From positions 1 to 26,481 of the forward strand of contig JAFCEU010000020.1 in the NCBI GenBank assembly GCA_017608995.1: 26,481 nucleotides of DNA. The letters are read 5' to 3'. The translations under genes were made by a program, and so were the position numbers. This DNA is from Candidatus Iainarchaeum sp. (GTDB lineage Archaea; Iainarchaeota; Iainarchaeia; Iainarchaeales; DTGL01). Shown here piece after piece: positions 1-6,496 of this stretch. A model generated the notes under the pieces. That model was given only the letters and a program-made list of their open reading frames with translations. It was not told where the DNA came from and ran no database searches. Every line of letters starts with the position of its first letter. Within the stretch, counting starts at the first letter, position 1.

Positions 1-416
1 GAACCAAAACCTCGTTCATTTCTAACTGTTTTATCGAGCTCTTCAACTTCTTCCAGCTTTGGAATCTCAACTTTATTAAAAACCATTTGAGCAATTTTCT
101 GCCCTTTTTCTATCTTGAACTCTTCGTTGCTTAGGTTGATCAGTATTATCTTTATCTCGCCCCTATAGCCAGCATCAATAGTACCAGGCGTGTTGAGCAC
201 TGTAATTCCATGGTTTATCGCTAAGCCGCTTTTTGGCCTTACCTGTGCTTCGTAGCCTTCAGGCAATGCTATCTTTATGCCTGTTCCCACGAGTTTGCGC
301 TCACCTGGCTTTAGCACCACTTCTTCATTTGCAAAGAGATCGAAGCCAACATCGCCTGGTAATGCCTGTGCAGGCAGTTTCGCATCTTTAGTTAGCTTTT
401 TCACCTTAACAATCAT
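1..416 (-). CDS. dut: dUTP diphosphatase (dUTPase), C-terminus cut by window edge
   Basis: Trimeric-type dUTPase, which hydrolyses dUTP to dUMP and pyrophosphate, keeps uracil out of DNA and feeds dTMP synthesis. I translated this from the sequence: 138 codons are visible and the frame stays open at base 1. The family motifs appear in order: GDVGFDL (residues 21-27), RPKSGLA (60-66), GTIDAGYRGEI (78-88, with the catalytic Asp), KGQKIAQMVF (104-113) and the start of the Gly-rich motif, RGFG (135-138). Only the last few residues are missing. The ATG directly follows the ndk stop codon, with GGTGG just upstream, so it is the last visible gene of the L7Ae-S28e-L24e-ndk operon. A dCTP deaminase is a related alternative, but the motif set fits dUTPase better. 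Confidence 0.93.
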   Translation of the reverse strand, partial: MIVKVKKLTKDAKLPAQALPGDVGFDLFANEEVVLKPGERKLVGTGIKIALPEGYEAQVRPKSGLAINHGITVLNTPGTIDAGYRGEIKIILINLSNEEFKIEKGQKIAQMVFNKVEIPKLEEVEELDKTVRNERGFG

Positions 417-896
417 CTAGCCACCACCAAGCTTCTCAAGTTCATCCTTTGCATAGACAATGCGTTCACTTGCTTTATAATCCAATAGCTCATCTTCTTT
501 GAAGAACAATTTAATTTCGCGCTCAGCAACGCTTGTATCAGCTGAAGCATGGATTAAATTATTTTGCTGGCTCATGGAGTAGTCGCCCCTTATAGTGCCT
601 GGTTCAGCCTCTCTGCCGTTAGTTGCGCCGACCATCTTCCTAACAACCTCTATCGCGTTGAAACCTTCGAGCACTGCTAACACAACAGGACCACTTTGCA
701 TAAAGCTAACAAGGCTTTCATAGAAAGGTTTTCCTTTATGCTCTGCATAATGTTTTTCAAGTATTTCCCTATTTAGCTGAACCATTTTCATTGCAACAAT
801 CTTAATGCCCTTTTCTTCGAACCTTGCAAGTATCTTGCCAACTAGGCCACGCTTTACAGCATCTGGCTTGAGAATTATGAGCGTTTTTTGTAACAA
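417..896 (-). CDS. ndk: Nucleoside diphosphate kinase
   Basis: Transfers the gamma phosphate from ATP to NDPs and dNDPs through a phosphohistidine. The N-terminal TLIILKPDAV (Lys10) and the NLIHAS active-site motif with His116 are present. The residue normally Asp after the HxS motif is Ala (HASAD), while the distal Glu of AEREI is kept. At 159 aa it is slightly longer than typical. The start is TTG (894-896). It is supported by GAGGTGAT at 900-907 with the same 3-base spacer used before ATG in neighbouring genes, and by family alignment at the KPDAV strand. It follows L24e by 4 bp and abuts dut, a pairing that makes sense for dNTP supply. Confidence 0.95.
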   Translation of the reverse strand: MLQKTLIILKPDAVKRGLVGKILARFEEKGIKIVAMKMVQLNREILEKHYAEHKGKPFYESLVSFMQSGPVVLAVLEGFNAIEVVRKMVGATNGREAEPGTIRGDYSMSQQNNLIHASADTSVAEREIKLFFKEDELLDYKASERIVYAKDELEKLGGG

Positions 897-900
897 GCTA

Positions 901-1077
901 TCACCTCGTGGCTTTCTTTTCTTTAGTTACCCATTTCTGCTTCGCAGGCTTTCTTTTCAGCTTTAACATGTTTCGCTCGCATTTGCTGGAACAGAAGGTG
1001 AGCTTGCGCCCGGTCTTGAATACAAATATTTTGCCAGTGCCTAGAGGAATCTCCTTTCCACAGAAAGAACACTTCAT
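901..1077 (-). CDS. rpl24e: Large ribosomal subunit protein L24e (eL24)
   Basis: Small zinc-binding protein of the archaeal 50S subunit, 58 aa. The zinc site is C3-x2-C6 and C29-x3-C33 (KCSFCGKE and TFCSSKC), followed by a basic tail. The open frame extends upstream to an ATG at 1116 inside S28e, but the ATG at 1077 has AGGTGG five bases upstream and gives the usual N-terminus MKCSFCG, so I use it. It sits 10 bp after S28e. The L7Ae-S28e-L24e-NDK order is a familiar archaeal arrangement. Confidence 0.95.
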   Translation of the reverse strand: MKCSFCGKEIPLGTGKIFVFKTGRKLTFCSSKCERNMLKLKRKPAKQKWVTKEKKATR

Positions 1078-1087
1078 GGAACCACCT

Positions 1088-1294
1088 TTAAATTTCCTTA
1101 ATCTCCGTAGCTTCAATTTCAGTATCGAGCAATATTACAACATCTCCTAAGCGGATGTTGCCCTTTATATTGCGCCTTTTTATACGTCCCTTTTCAGGAC
1201 CCTCAAGTATTTGTACTAGCGCTTGCACTATTTCGCCTTGCACACCAGTCCTTTTTATTATTTCAACCACTTTTGCTGCTGTGCCCTCTGCCAT
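1088..1294 (-). CDS. rps28e: Small ribosomal subunit protein S28e (eS28)
   Basis: A 68-aa OB-fold protein of the archaeal 30S subunit near the mRNA exit. The family signature RTGVQGEIVQALVQILEG at about residues 15-32 and the C-terminal LLDTEIEATEIKEI are clear. The ATG is directly adjacent to the L7Ae stop (TAA at 1295-1297). GGTGAG upstream lies at the end of the L7Ae coding sequence, which indicates translational coupling. No anomalies are visible and length is normal for the family. Confidence 0.96.
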   Translation of the reverse strand: MAEGTAAKVVEIIKRTGVQGEIVQALVQILEGPEKGRIKRRNIKGNIRLGDVVILLDTEIEATEIKEI

Positions 1295-1675
1295 TTACTC
1301 ACCTTTTTCTTTTTTCTCTTTCTTTGCTTTGAGCTCCTGAATCTTTTTCACAAGTTCAGCAAACTCCTTGTTTGCTGCACCTGCATCAACAACTGCTACG
1401 CTGCTTGCAGACACCTCTATGCCTGACTTTTCACCAAGCTCTTTCTTTGTTTTTACGAATGTATAAGGAATTCCCTTTTCCTCGCAAAGCAAAGGCAAGT
1501 GCATCACTATTTCCTTGGGTTCAACGTCTTGTGCTATAAAAACAAGTTTTGCTTGTTCCCTTTCTATAGCTTTTGTTACCTCATTTACGCCAATTCGGAG
1601 CTTGCCCTTTTCACCGATTTTTTCAAGGACTCTAAGCTGCTCCGCCATAAGCTCTTCAGGAACGTTAAATTCCAT
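1295..1675 (-). CDS. rpl7ae: Ribosomal protein L7Ae (eL8), kink-turn binding
   Basis: Binds kink-turns in 23S rRNA, box C/D and H/ACA guide RNAs, and in archaea also RNase P RNA. The core includes GKLRIGVNEVTKAIERE (residues 24-40) followed by the VFIAQDVEPKEIV strand-helix, the RNA-binding region of the family. The C-terminus carries an extra Lys/Glu-rich tail (KAKKEKKEKGE), making 126 aa. A strong SD, GGAGGTG (1681-1687), precedes the ATG by 5 bases. It is first in the operon with S28e, L24e, ndk and dut. Its leader may be self-regulatory (see the feature at 1676-1745). Confidence 0.96.
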   Translation of the reverse strand: MEFNVPEELMAEQLRVLEKIGEKGKLRIGVNEVTKAIEREQAKLVFIAQDVEPKEIVMHLPLLCEEKGIPYTFVKTKKELGEKSGIEVSASSVAVVDAGAANKEFAELVKKIQELKAKKEKKEKGE

Positions 1676-1745
1676 CCTCGCACCTCCAAAAGGTTTTTCA
1701 TCGGTAAAATAAGCGAAATTCGCTTATTAATTTATTATAAAGGAA
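1676..1745 (-). promoter_or_regulatory. L7Ae promoter and leader with possible kink-turn
   Basis: Read on the minus strand, a TATA-like TTTATAATA (1733-1741) would place the transcript start near 1711, giving a leader of about 36 nt. The leader contains ACC-GAU-GA (1698-1705), then an A-run/CC/U-run hairpin, then GA-GGU (1682-1686). This is the order of a kink-turn: C-stem ACC/GGU, 3-nt bulge, tandem G-A pairs. Its 3' strand would be the SD itself. The non-canonical stem is short and has an extra G, so this is a hypothesis. Autoregulation of L7Ae through a kink-turn in its own mRNA is known in other archaea. Confidence 0.4.
1708..1728. repeat. 21-bp perfect inverted repeat upstream of L7Ae
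   Basis: Arms AATAAGCGAA and TTCGCTTATT flank a single central base. It lies just downstream of the TATA-like box for L7Ae, so it covers the predicted transcription start. It could be a repressor operator. It could also be a terminator hairpin for the upstream gltX transcript, since on the minus strand it is followed by a short T run. The sequence does not decide between these. Confidence 0.6.
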
Positions 1746-1764
1746 GTTTTAAAATGCTTTGTAA

Positions 1765-1786
1765 CGCTAGCTTTACATAGCTAGCG
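1765..1786 (-). terminator. Hairpin spanning the gltX stop codon
   Basis: Perfect 7-bp arms CGCTAGC (1765-1771) and GCTAGCG (1780-1786) with an 8-nt loop. The TAG stop codon (1781-1783) is inside one arm. On the minus strand it is followed by TTACAAAGCATTTTAAAAC. It may be a terminator or a 3'-end stabilising hairpin; the T run is short and displaced, so termination is uncertain. Confidence 0.4.
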
Positions 1787-3442
1787 ATGAGCAAACCAAG
1801 CGTCAACCTTTGTTTCCGTCACATTATCGATTCTAACAAAGCCGAGGTTGTCAATGTAACATGTTTCATCCACTTTCTTTTTCAATATCGCTTTATCTGT
1901 TACGCGCTCTATCTTCTTTGCGTTTGGCATCATTATTTCTATTTTAACAGGTTCAGTTATCCAGGGAATTATTGGTTCTATCTTTTCATCACCAGCATAT
2001 TCTGCAAACGCTTGCAGCTCCGCAATCTTTTTTATCTTCACATTGTATGCGTTTCTAAGCCTCACTATACCATTCAACTTATTTTTAATAAGCTTCTTTT
2101 CAACAATGAATTTTTGTAAGCCTTCGTTGAGCTTAACAGTGCCAAAATCGGTTTTTACCTCCTTTGCTGGCGCAAATTCAACCACAAGCCTAAACGGCTC
2201 CTCAATTGCACTTATGCGCTCGCTCCTTTCGCTTATAATTTCCCTATTTATAGCCGCGAGCGTATTCCATTCTATTGTAGTGTCATTTGGCTTTACGCCT
2301 ATACTCAATATAATCTTCCTTATTGTTTCTGACTGGAAGCCACGCCTTCTCAATGCAGCGATAGTGCCAAGCCTTGGGTCATCCCAGCCGATGTAAACGC
2401 CTTTTTCGATACCCTCTCTTATCTTTGATGTTGATAAAGTGACGCCTTCAAGCATAACCCTGCCTGTGTATATTGTGTGCGGATATTCCCAGCCGAAGTA
2501 GCTATAGAGAAACATCTGCTTCGTTTCGTTTTGCTGATGTTCCTGGCCTCTAATTATGAGCGTAACCCCTAAGAGGTGATCATCTAAAGCAGAAGCAAAA
2601 TTATAGCTTGGCCATACGTGGTGTTCACTTGAAACCCTTGGATGCGTAGGCTCATCAACTATTTTAGCAAGCCACCAATCTCTTACGCTCGGGTCTTTGT
2701 GGCTTAAAATCGTCTTTATCCTTAGTACAGCTTCGCCTTCCTTAAACTCATACCTTAGCATCTTTTCAAATCTCTTTAGGTGCTCGCTTGCCTTTTTATT
2801 TCTGCATGGGCATGCCTCCTGTGCTTTAATCTTCCTACGCCATTCTTCTGGATCACAAGTGCAAACATAAGCTCTACCCATTTCAATAAGTTTCTTCATA
2901 TACTCTTCATATATGTTAAGCCTATCGCTCGCAAAATACGTTTTGGCAATGCTACACTTAAGCCATTTTAGGTCCTTCTTAAATAATTCTTCAGCATTTG
3001 GTATCGGCGTCTTTACCTTTGGATCAGTGTCATCAAACCGCAATAAGAATTTCCCCTTATAGCGCTTTGCGTACTCATAGCTTAGTATAGCTGCCCTTGC
3101 GCTGCCTAGGTGCATTAAACCATTAGGGTTTGGAGCAAATCGCGTTACCACTGCTTGCTGCTCTGCCCATGTGAGCTCAGGTAAATGTTCTTCTTTTTGC
3201 ACAGGCTTTAGCTCGAAGCCTTCCTCCCGCTCAAAACGCCCATATTCGCGTTTTATTTCTTCAAAAGGCATATTATTTACCATTTCGATAGCATGTTTTG
3301 CGTACTCAATAGCCTTTTTTATTTCAATATCGGGCTCCAACGCCTTTATCTTGCCAATTACCGCGCCCAAATCTGCTTTGCCATCGTGTAAATAAGCATT
3401 TTTTATTGCATACTTATATGCCTTTTTTTCGAGCTCCTGCAT
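1781..3442 (-). CDS. gltX: Glutamyl-tRNA synthetase, archaeal type
   Basis: Class I aminoacyl-tRNA synthetase that charges tRNA-Glu. In archaea it is usually non-discriminating and also mischarges tRNA-Gln for GatDE. At 553 aa it has an archaeal-type N-terminal helical extension (about 1-90). The catalytic Rossmann fold follows, with RFAPNPNG...HLGS (HIGH-type motif, 111-114) and LSTSK (KMSKS-type, 336-340). A four-Cys, zinc-type cluster is formed by C194/C196 and C211/C213. The beta-barrel anticodon-binding region occupies the C-terminus. The last His of HIGH is Ser, a position that varies in archaeal GluRS. There is no SD; a TATA-like box lies about 27 bp upstream, suggesting a leaderless mRNA. 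Confidence 0.95.
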   Translation of the reverse strand: MQELEKKAYKYAIKNAYLHDGKADLGAVIGKIKALEPDIEIKKAIEYAKHAIEMVNNMPFEEIKREYGRFEREEGFELKPVQKEEHLPELTWAEQQAVVTRFAPNPNGLMHLGSARAAILSYEYAKRYKGKFLLRFDDTDPKVKTPIPNAEELFKKDLKWLKCSIAKTYFASDRLNIYEEYMKKLIEMGRAYVCTCDPEEWRRKIKAQEACPCRNKKASEHLKRFEKMLRYEFKEGEAVLRIKTILSHKDPSVRDWWLAKIVDEPTHPRVSSEHHVWPSYNFASALDDHLLGVTLIIRGQEHQQNETKQMFLYSYFGWEYPHTIYTGRVMLEGVTLSTSKIREGIEKGVYIGWDDPRLGTIAALRRRGFQSETIRKIILSIGVKPNDTTIEWNTLAAINREIISERSERISAIEEPFRLVVEFAPAKEVKTDFGTVKLNEGLQKFIVEKKLIKNKLNGIVRLRNAYNVKIKKIAELQAFAEYAGDEKIEPIIPWITEPVKIEIMMPNAKKIERVTDKAILKKKVDETCYIDNLGFVRIDNVTETKVDAWFAHR

Positions 3443-3462
3443 ACTTTAGTTAAAAGGTTGAT

Positions 3463-3475
3463 GAATTTATATTTC
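3463..3475 (-). promoter_or_regulatory. TATA-like box for gltX (probably leaderless)
   Basis: The minus strand reads GAAATATAAATTC, centred about 27 bp before the ATG at 3442. Archaeal TATA boxes sit about 25-27 bp upstream of the transcript start, so the mRNA would begin at or next to the start codon. No SD-like sequence is present between the box and the ATG. Upstream, T-rich tracts (about 3485-3512) after the regulator gene may end its transcript. Confidence 0.5.
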
Positions 3476-3523
3476 TTTCTGTAAGTCTCCTTAAAAAAGA
3501 AAAATAGGCAAAAAAGCGTTGTA

Positions 3524-4267
3524 TTACTTGCTCAGCCAGTGGTGCTCAAAATGTTTCTTTAAAGGCTCTATGATTGGTGCATCATGCCATATCGCAAAGC
3601 TGTATTCACTCTGCTTATCCTTTAGGTCACTTAATGCAATTACAAGCTTCTTATCATCGATTATATATGCTTCTAACCCATGTTCAACTTCTTTCAAATC
3701 TATGCCATTCTTCGCTAATTCGGCAAGTTCTTCAATATTTGGATGCAAAAGCCTTACGCTCACATTCCTTGCTCTTAGCTCCTGTATTGCTCTTTTCAGT
3801 GTGCTATGCTTCGGCAATACTTCAGCAAACCCTATAACCGAGCTTTTTGCTGTTTGAATCTCTTGTGCAAGTATTCTTGCTAAATCATGTATATCCTTAA
3901 CCCTTAGCACTCTGCTTCCTTTCTCAACAGCAGCTTCAGGAAGCCTAATGGCTCTTTTAGCTTCATCAACTGCTTGCGAGAGTTCATTCAATTCTTTTCT
4001 TTTCTCCTCTATGAGCGCATCAAATATCTTTTCGGTTTCCTGTATCCTATAGCGTTTAGGCCTGCCACGCATCTCTATAACTAAGTTCTTTTCCATGAGC
4101 TTTTCCAATACATCATATACTCTTGTCTTAGGAACTTCCGCAAGCCTAGAAAGCTCTGGCGCTTTAGCCTCTTTAAGTTTAAGCAATGCGCCGAGTGTTT
4201 TTGATTCATACTCTGTTAACCCGAGCCTTTGGAAAAGTTGAACAATATCGTTGCTTTGCATAAACAT
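3524..4267 (-). CDS. TrmB-family transcriptional regulator
   Basis: A 247-aa putative DNA-binding regulator. The N-terminal winged helix (about residues 9-75) begins LGLTEYESKTLGALLKL, followed by a recognition-helix region with VPKTRVYDVLEKL and a wing ending RGRPKRYRI. This matches the TrmB/sugar-regulator type HTH. A helical linker (about 80-110) leads to an alpha/beta C-terminal sensor domain with VIGFAEVLPKHSTLKRAIQELRARNVSVRLL. Effector and targets are unknown. It is monocistronic between MEMO and gltX. The ATG at 4261 is an alternative start. A dyad at 4361-4373 upstream could be its own operator. The family call is firm; the function is not. Confidence 0.85.
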   Translation of the reverse strand: MFMQSNDIVQLFQRLGLTEYESKTLGALLKLKEAKAPELSRLAEVPKTRVYDVLEKLMEKNLVIEMRGRPKRYRIQETEKIFDALIEEKRKELNELSQAVDEAKRAIRLPEAAVEKGSRVLRVKDIHDLARILAQEIQTAKSSVIGFAEVLPKHSTLKRAIQELRARNVSVRLLHPNIEELAELAKNGIDLKEVEHGLEAYIIDDKKLVIALSDLKDKQSEYSFAIWHDAPIIEPLKKHFEHHWLSK

Positions 4268-4290
4268 CGCCTTCTTTATTCTAAAGCTTT

Positions 4291-4303
4291 ATCATATTAA
4301 AAA
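4291..4303 (-). promoter_or_regulatory. TATA-like box for the TrmB-type regulator
   Basis: The minus strand reads TTTTTAATATGAT, centred about 30 bp before the ATG at 4267, which would give a very short or absent leader. The sequence just before the ATG (GAAGGCGATGTTT) has only a weak SD resemblance. Confidence 0.4.
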
Positions 4304-4360
4304 TTTTACATCTTGTCATTATTATTATACATATTTTATTTATAATTGTTACATTTAAAC

Positions 4361-4373
4361 TTCACGTAGTGAA
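4361..4373. repeat. 13-bp inverted repeat upstream of the regulator
   Basis: TTCAC-GTA-GTGAA, perfect 5-bp arms, lying about 60 bp upstream of the regulator's TATA-like box and 29 bp downstream of the MEMO stop codon. It could be an operator for the adjacent TrmB-type protein or part of the MEMO transcript's 3' end. The rest of 4268-4401 is AT-rich with no gene. Confidence 0.4.
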
Positions 4374-4390
4374 TTTTGCCCGCTTTGGTC

Positions 4391-4406
4391 TGTAATCAGA
4401 ATTACA
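4391..4406 (-). terminator. Dyad spanning the MEMO stop codon
   Basis: TGTAAT-CAGA-ATTACA with perfect 6-bp arms. The TAA stop of the MEMO-family gene (4402-4404) lies inside one arm. No strong T run follows on the minus strand, so a terminator role is tentative. The placement resembles the hairpin over the gltX stop. Confidence 0.35.
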
Positions 4407-5199
4407 CAAAGATAATGCTTGCATACCCAACTACATTGGCTTCATCTCTTGTTACTTTAGCTGAGGTATCGTATTTCAGCAGCACTGCTTTTTTGCGCCT
4501 CTTCATCTTACAATAATGTAATGTGACTGTTATAGGCGCATAACCACAGATGCTAAGCCTCTGCTCGAGCACATAGTTATAGAAACCTTCAACATCAAGC
4601 TTCTTTATGAATTCTATAGCCTTCATATCTTTCTCTTTTGCGTATTTTAATGGCACGAAGTGCGAAAAATCGCTTGATGCTATAAGTGAAAAGCAATTTT
4701 TTCTTGAAGCCTTCACTAAAGATTCAGCAAACCTTAAAAGTACTTCAAAGTTATCTGTGCCTATTGTTATTGGCAAGATTTTGGCGTTTTTGAATAGATA
4801 TTGAATAAAAGGCACTTGTACCTCTGCAGAATGTTCGCCTATATGCGCTAACTCATCAAAGCTTGCTGAGCCGCTCGCTACAATCTCTTCAGCAAGCTTA
4901 GTATCAACTTCAATGTGCCCCAAAGGCGTAATCCATCTTTTGCTTGCGCTTACCGCAATCTCACTACCTAAGCCAGTATGATTAGGGCATAGTATTACGA
5001 ATGTTTTTGAAGCCTTCAATTTAACAAAGCTCTCTGCAGCAATCGCACCGCTGTATATATAGCCTGCGTGCGGTACTATTGCTTCTCTGGCAATAGCTTG
5101 CTTTCGCTTTTTAGAGAAAAAGCTTGCAAGCATTCTTTTAAGAGCTTCGCTATCACCAGGGTAGAATTGACCTGCCACGGCAGGTTCTCTGATGCTCAT
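4402..5199 (-). CDS. MEMO1 family protein
   Basis: Homologue of human MEMO1 and of the class III extradiol dioxygenase (LigB-like) fold; the archaeal function is not established. At 265 aa it is complete. It begins REPAVAGQFYPGD, a hallmark of the family. Putative metal-site residues are His44 (VPHAGYIYSG), His74 (CPNHTG) and the late Cys in SICGYAP. SSDFSHF and the C-terminal VVGYASI are also typical. Archaea often carry this gene just after rps2, as here (59 bp downstream of S2). It has its own TATA-like box and no SD, so it is probably leaderless and separate from the ribosomal transcript. Confidence 0.92.
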   Translation of the reverse strand: MSIREPAVAGQFYPGDSEALKRMLASFFSKKRKQAIAREAIVPHAGYIYSGAIAAESFVKLKASKTFVILCPNHTGLGSEIAVSASKRWITPLGHIEVDTKLAEEIVASGSASFDELAHIGEHSAEVQVPFIQYLFKNAKILPITIGTDNFEVLLRFAESLVKASRKNCFSLIASSDFSHFVPLKYAKEKDMKAIEFIKKLDVEGFYNYVLEQRLSICGYAPITVTLHYCKMKRRKKAVLLKYDTSAKVTRDEANVVGYASIIFV

Positions 5200-5220
5200 A
5201 ATAAAAAAGATGTTGGAAAA

Positions 5221-5231
5221 GAATTAAATAG
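5221..5231 (-). promoter_or_regulatory. TATA-like box for the MEMO-family gene (probably leaderless)
   Basis: The minus strand reads CTATTTAATTC, centred about 27 bp before the ATG at 5199, the archaeal spacing for a transcript starting at the start codon. The intervening T-rich sequence has no SD. Confidence 0.5.
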
Positions 5232-5258
5232 GCTTTTAAAGTTAAATATGGCGGCTTC

Positions 5259-5873
5259 TTACTTGCCCAACGCGGGTGCCTTGAATTCAAAATCGTCTAT
5301 TTTCGCGCTGAATTCCTTATCTTTTTTTATGCTTTCCCTGGCTTTTAATATCTCGCGAGCAAGCAGCCAATATACTAAAGCAAGGCTCTTTCTTCCTTTG
5401 TTGTTGCAGGGGATTATAAGGTCGATATACTCGGTTTTATTATCAGTGCTACACAATGCTACAATAGGCACGTGCTGTTCTGCAGCTTCTTTAACCGCTT
5501 GTCTATCAACATTAGGGTCAGTTATTAGTACAACTGCTGGCTCTATAAATCGCTTTGATCGTGGGTTTGTAAATGTGCCTGGAACAAACCTGCCTGTAAA
5601 CGCCTTTGCACCTATGTGCTCTGCAAATTTACTTGCTGGAACCCTTCCGTATTCTTTCTGAGAAACAACAACAAGCTTTTCCGCTGGAAAAGAGGCCAAA
5701 AATTTGCTGGCCACCTTTATACGTTCATCTATGGTGCTTATATCCAAAACCTTCAGTTTATCAGGCCTCTTTTTAAATATAAACCGCCTCATTCCCTCTG
5801 TTTTGAACTTCGCGCCTATATGGATGCCTGCCTGCAGATATTCCTTTGCAGGTATTAGAGTTTTCTCGACCAT
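5259..5873 (-). CDS. rps2: Small ribosomal subunit protein S2 (uS2)
   Basis: 30S protein on the back of the head-body junction. At 204 aa it has the archaeal length and begins with YLQAGIHIGAKFKT. Further family blocks are VVVSQKEYGRVPASKFAEH (about 69-87) and EPAVVLITDPNVDRQAVKEA (about 111-130). The start has GGTGAT with a 3-base spacer. It is the last gene of the ribosomal super-cluster. In many archaea rpoK and enolase lie between rpoN and rps2; here only 9 bp separate the two genes. Confidence 0.96.
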   Translation of the reverse strand: MVEKTLIPAKEYLQAGIHIGAKFKTEGMRRFIFKKRPDKLKVLDISTIDERIKVASKFLASFPAEKLVVVSQKEYGRVPASKFAEHIGAKAFTGRFVPGTFTNPRSKRFIEPAVVLITDPNVDRQAVKEAAEQHVPIVALCSTDNKTEYIDLIIPCNNKGRKSLALVYWLLAREILKARESIKKDKEFSAKIDDFEFKAPALGK

Positions 5874-5882
5874 AGCATCACC

Positions 5883-6077
5883 TTATACTTTGTATTTTAT
5901 TACCTCATCTATAAGTTCAACGTGTGAAAGAAGCATCCTTCTGCAGCAGTATCTCTTTACGCCTAGCTCATCGAGTACCTCTTTTGGGTCACGCCCCTTC
6001 TGCACTTCTTCTGCAAACTTATGATACAAGTCTCCTATAACCTTTCCACACGAAAAACATCTAACCGGTATTATCAT
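5883..6077 (-). CDS. rpoN: DNA-directed RNA polymerase subunit N (Rpb10 homologue)
   Basis: A 64-aa zinc subunit that bridges the D/L and large subunits during RNA polymerase assembly. The zinc site is CFSCGK (C7, C10) plus the double-Cys RYCCRRML (C44, C45), the atypical CxxC...CC ligand set of this family. The open frame extends upstream to 6200 inside S9, but the ATG at 6077 has AGGTGAT with a 3-base spacer and gives the standard N-terminus MIIPVRCF. It lies 4 bp after S9 and 9 bp before S2. Confidence 0.96.
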   Translation of the reverse strand: MIIPVRCFSCGKVIGDLYHKFAEEVQKGRDPKEVLDELGVKRYCCRRMLLSHVELIDEVIKYKV

Positions 6078-6081
6078 AGAA

Positions 6082-6495
6082 TCACCTTTTACTCTTTTGT
6101 TTCTTTGCCCTAGCCCCTCTACCCAAAGGCTTCTTTGACTCTTTTCTTCGCGGATCGTCCACAAGCAATAACCTATCATATTCCTTGAAACGCCTTTCAA
6201 GATCCTTATCCTTAGTATATGCCACCAATGCTTTGGCTATAGCGCTTCTTGCGCTGACTGCTTGACCCATAAAGCCTCCGCCGCGCGCAGTTACTTCAAT
6301 ATCTACTTTTTTAGCTGTTTCGCCAGCAATAATAAGCGGCTCAGCAATAAATGTTCTTAAGTAACTTGGCTCTATTGTTTCTAAAGCCTTTTTATTTATT
6401 GTTACGCGCCCCTTCCCAGCGCGTATTGAAGCTCTTGCTACAGCTGTTTTTTTCTTGGCTTTAGATGTTATCCCCTTCTTACTTTTCCTAGCCAT
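6082..6495 (-). CDS. rps9: Small ribosomal subunit protein S9 (uS9)
   Basis: 30S head protein whose C-terminal Lys/Arg tail reaches the P-site tRNA. TAVARASIRAGKGRVTIN (residues about 17-34), GGGFMGQA and the C-terminal KKPLGRGARAKKQKSKR are diagnostic. The frame opens at a TTG at 6513, but the ATG at 6495 lies one base after the L13 stop and is preceded by GGAGG/GTGG, so I use it (137 aa). It is coupled between L13 and rpoN, as in most archaea. Confidence 0.95.
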   Translation of the reverse strand: MARKSKKGITSKAKKKTAVARASIRAGKGRVTINKKALETIEPSYLRTFIAEPLIIAGETAKKVDIEVTARGGGFMGQAVSARSAIAKALVAYTKDKDLERRFKEYDRLLLVDDPRRKESKKPLGRGARAKKQKSKR

Positions 6496-6496
6496 A

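Noticed and set aside
3110..3142. HLGS instead of HIGH in GluRS as evidence of an inactive enzyme.
   Set aside because: The last position of this motif varies in archaeal GluRS, and the rest of the catalytic domain and the KMSKS-like LSTSK are intact.
6078..6200. Upstream-extended start for RpoN (105 residues).
   Set aside because: The extra residues are out-of-frame S9 sequence. The ATG at 6077 has a strong SD and gives the canonical N-terminus.
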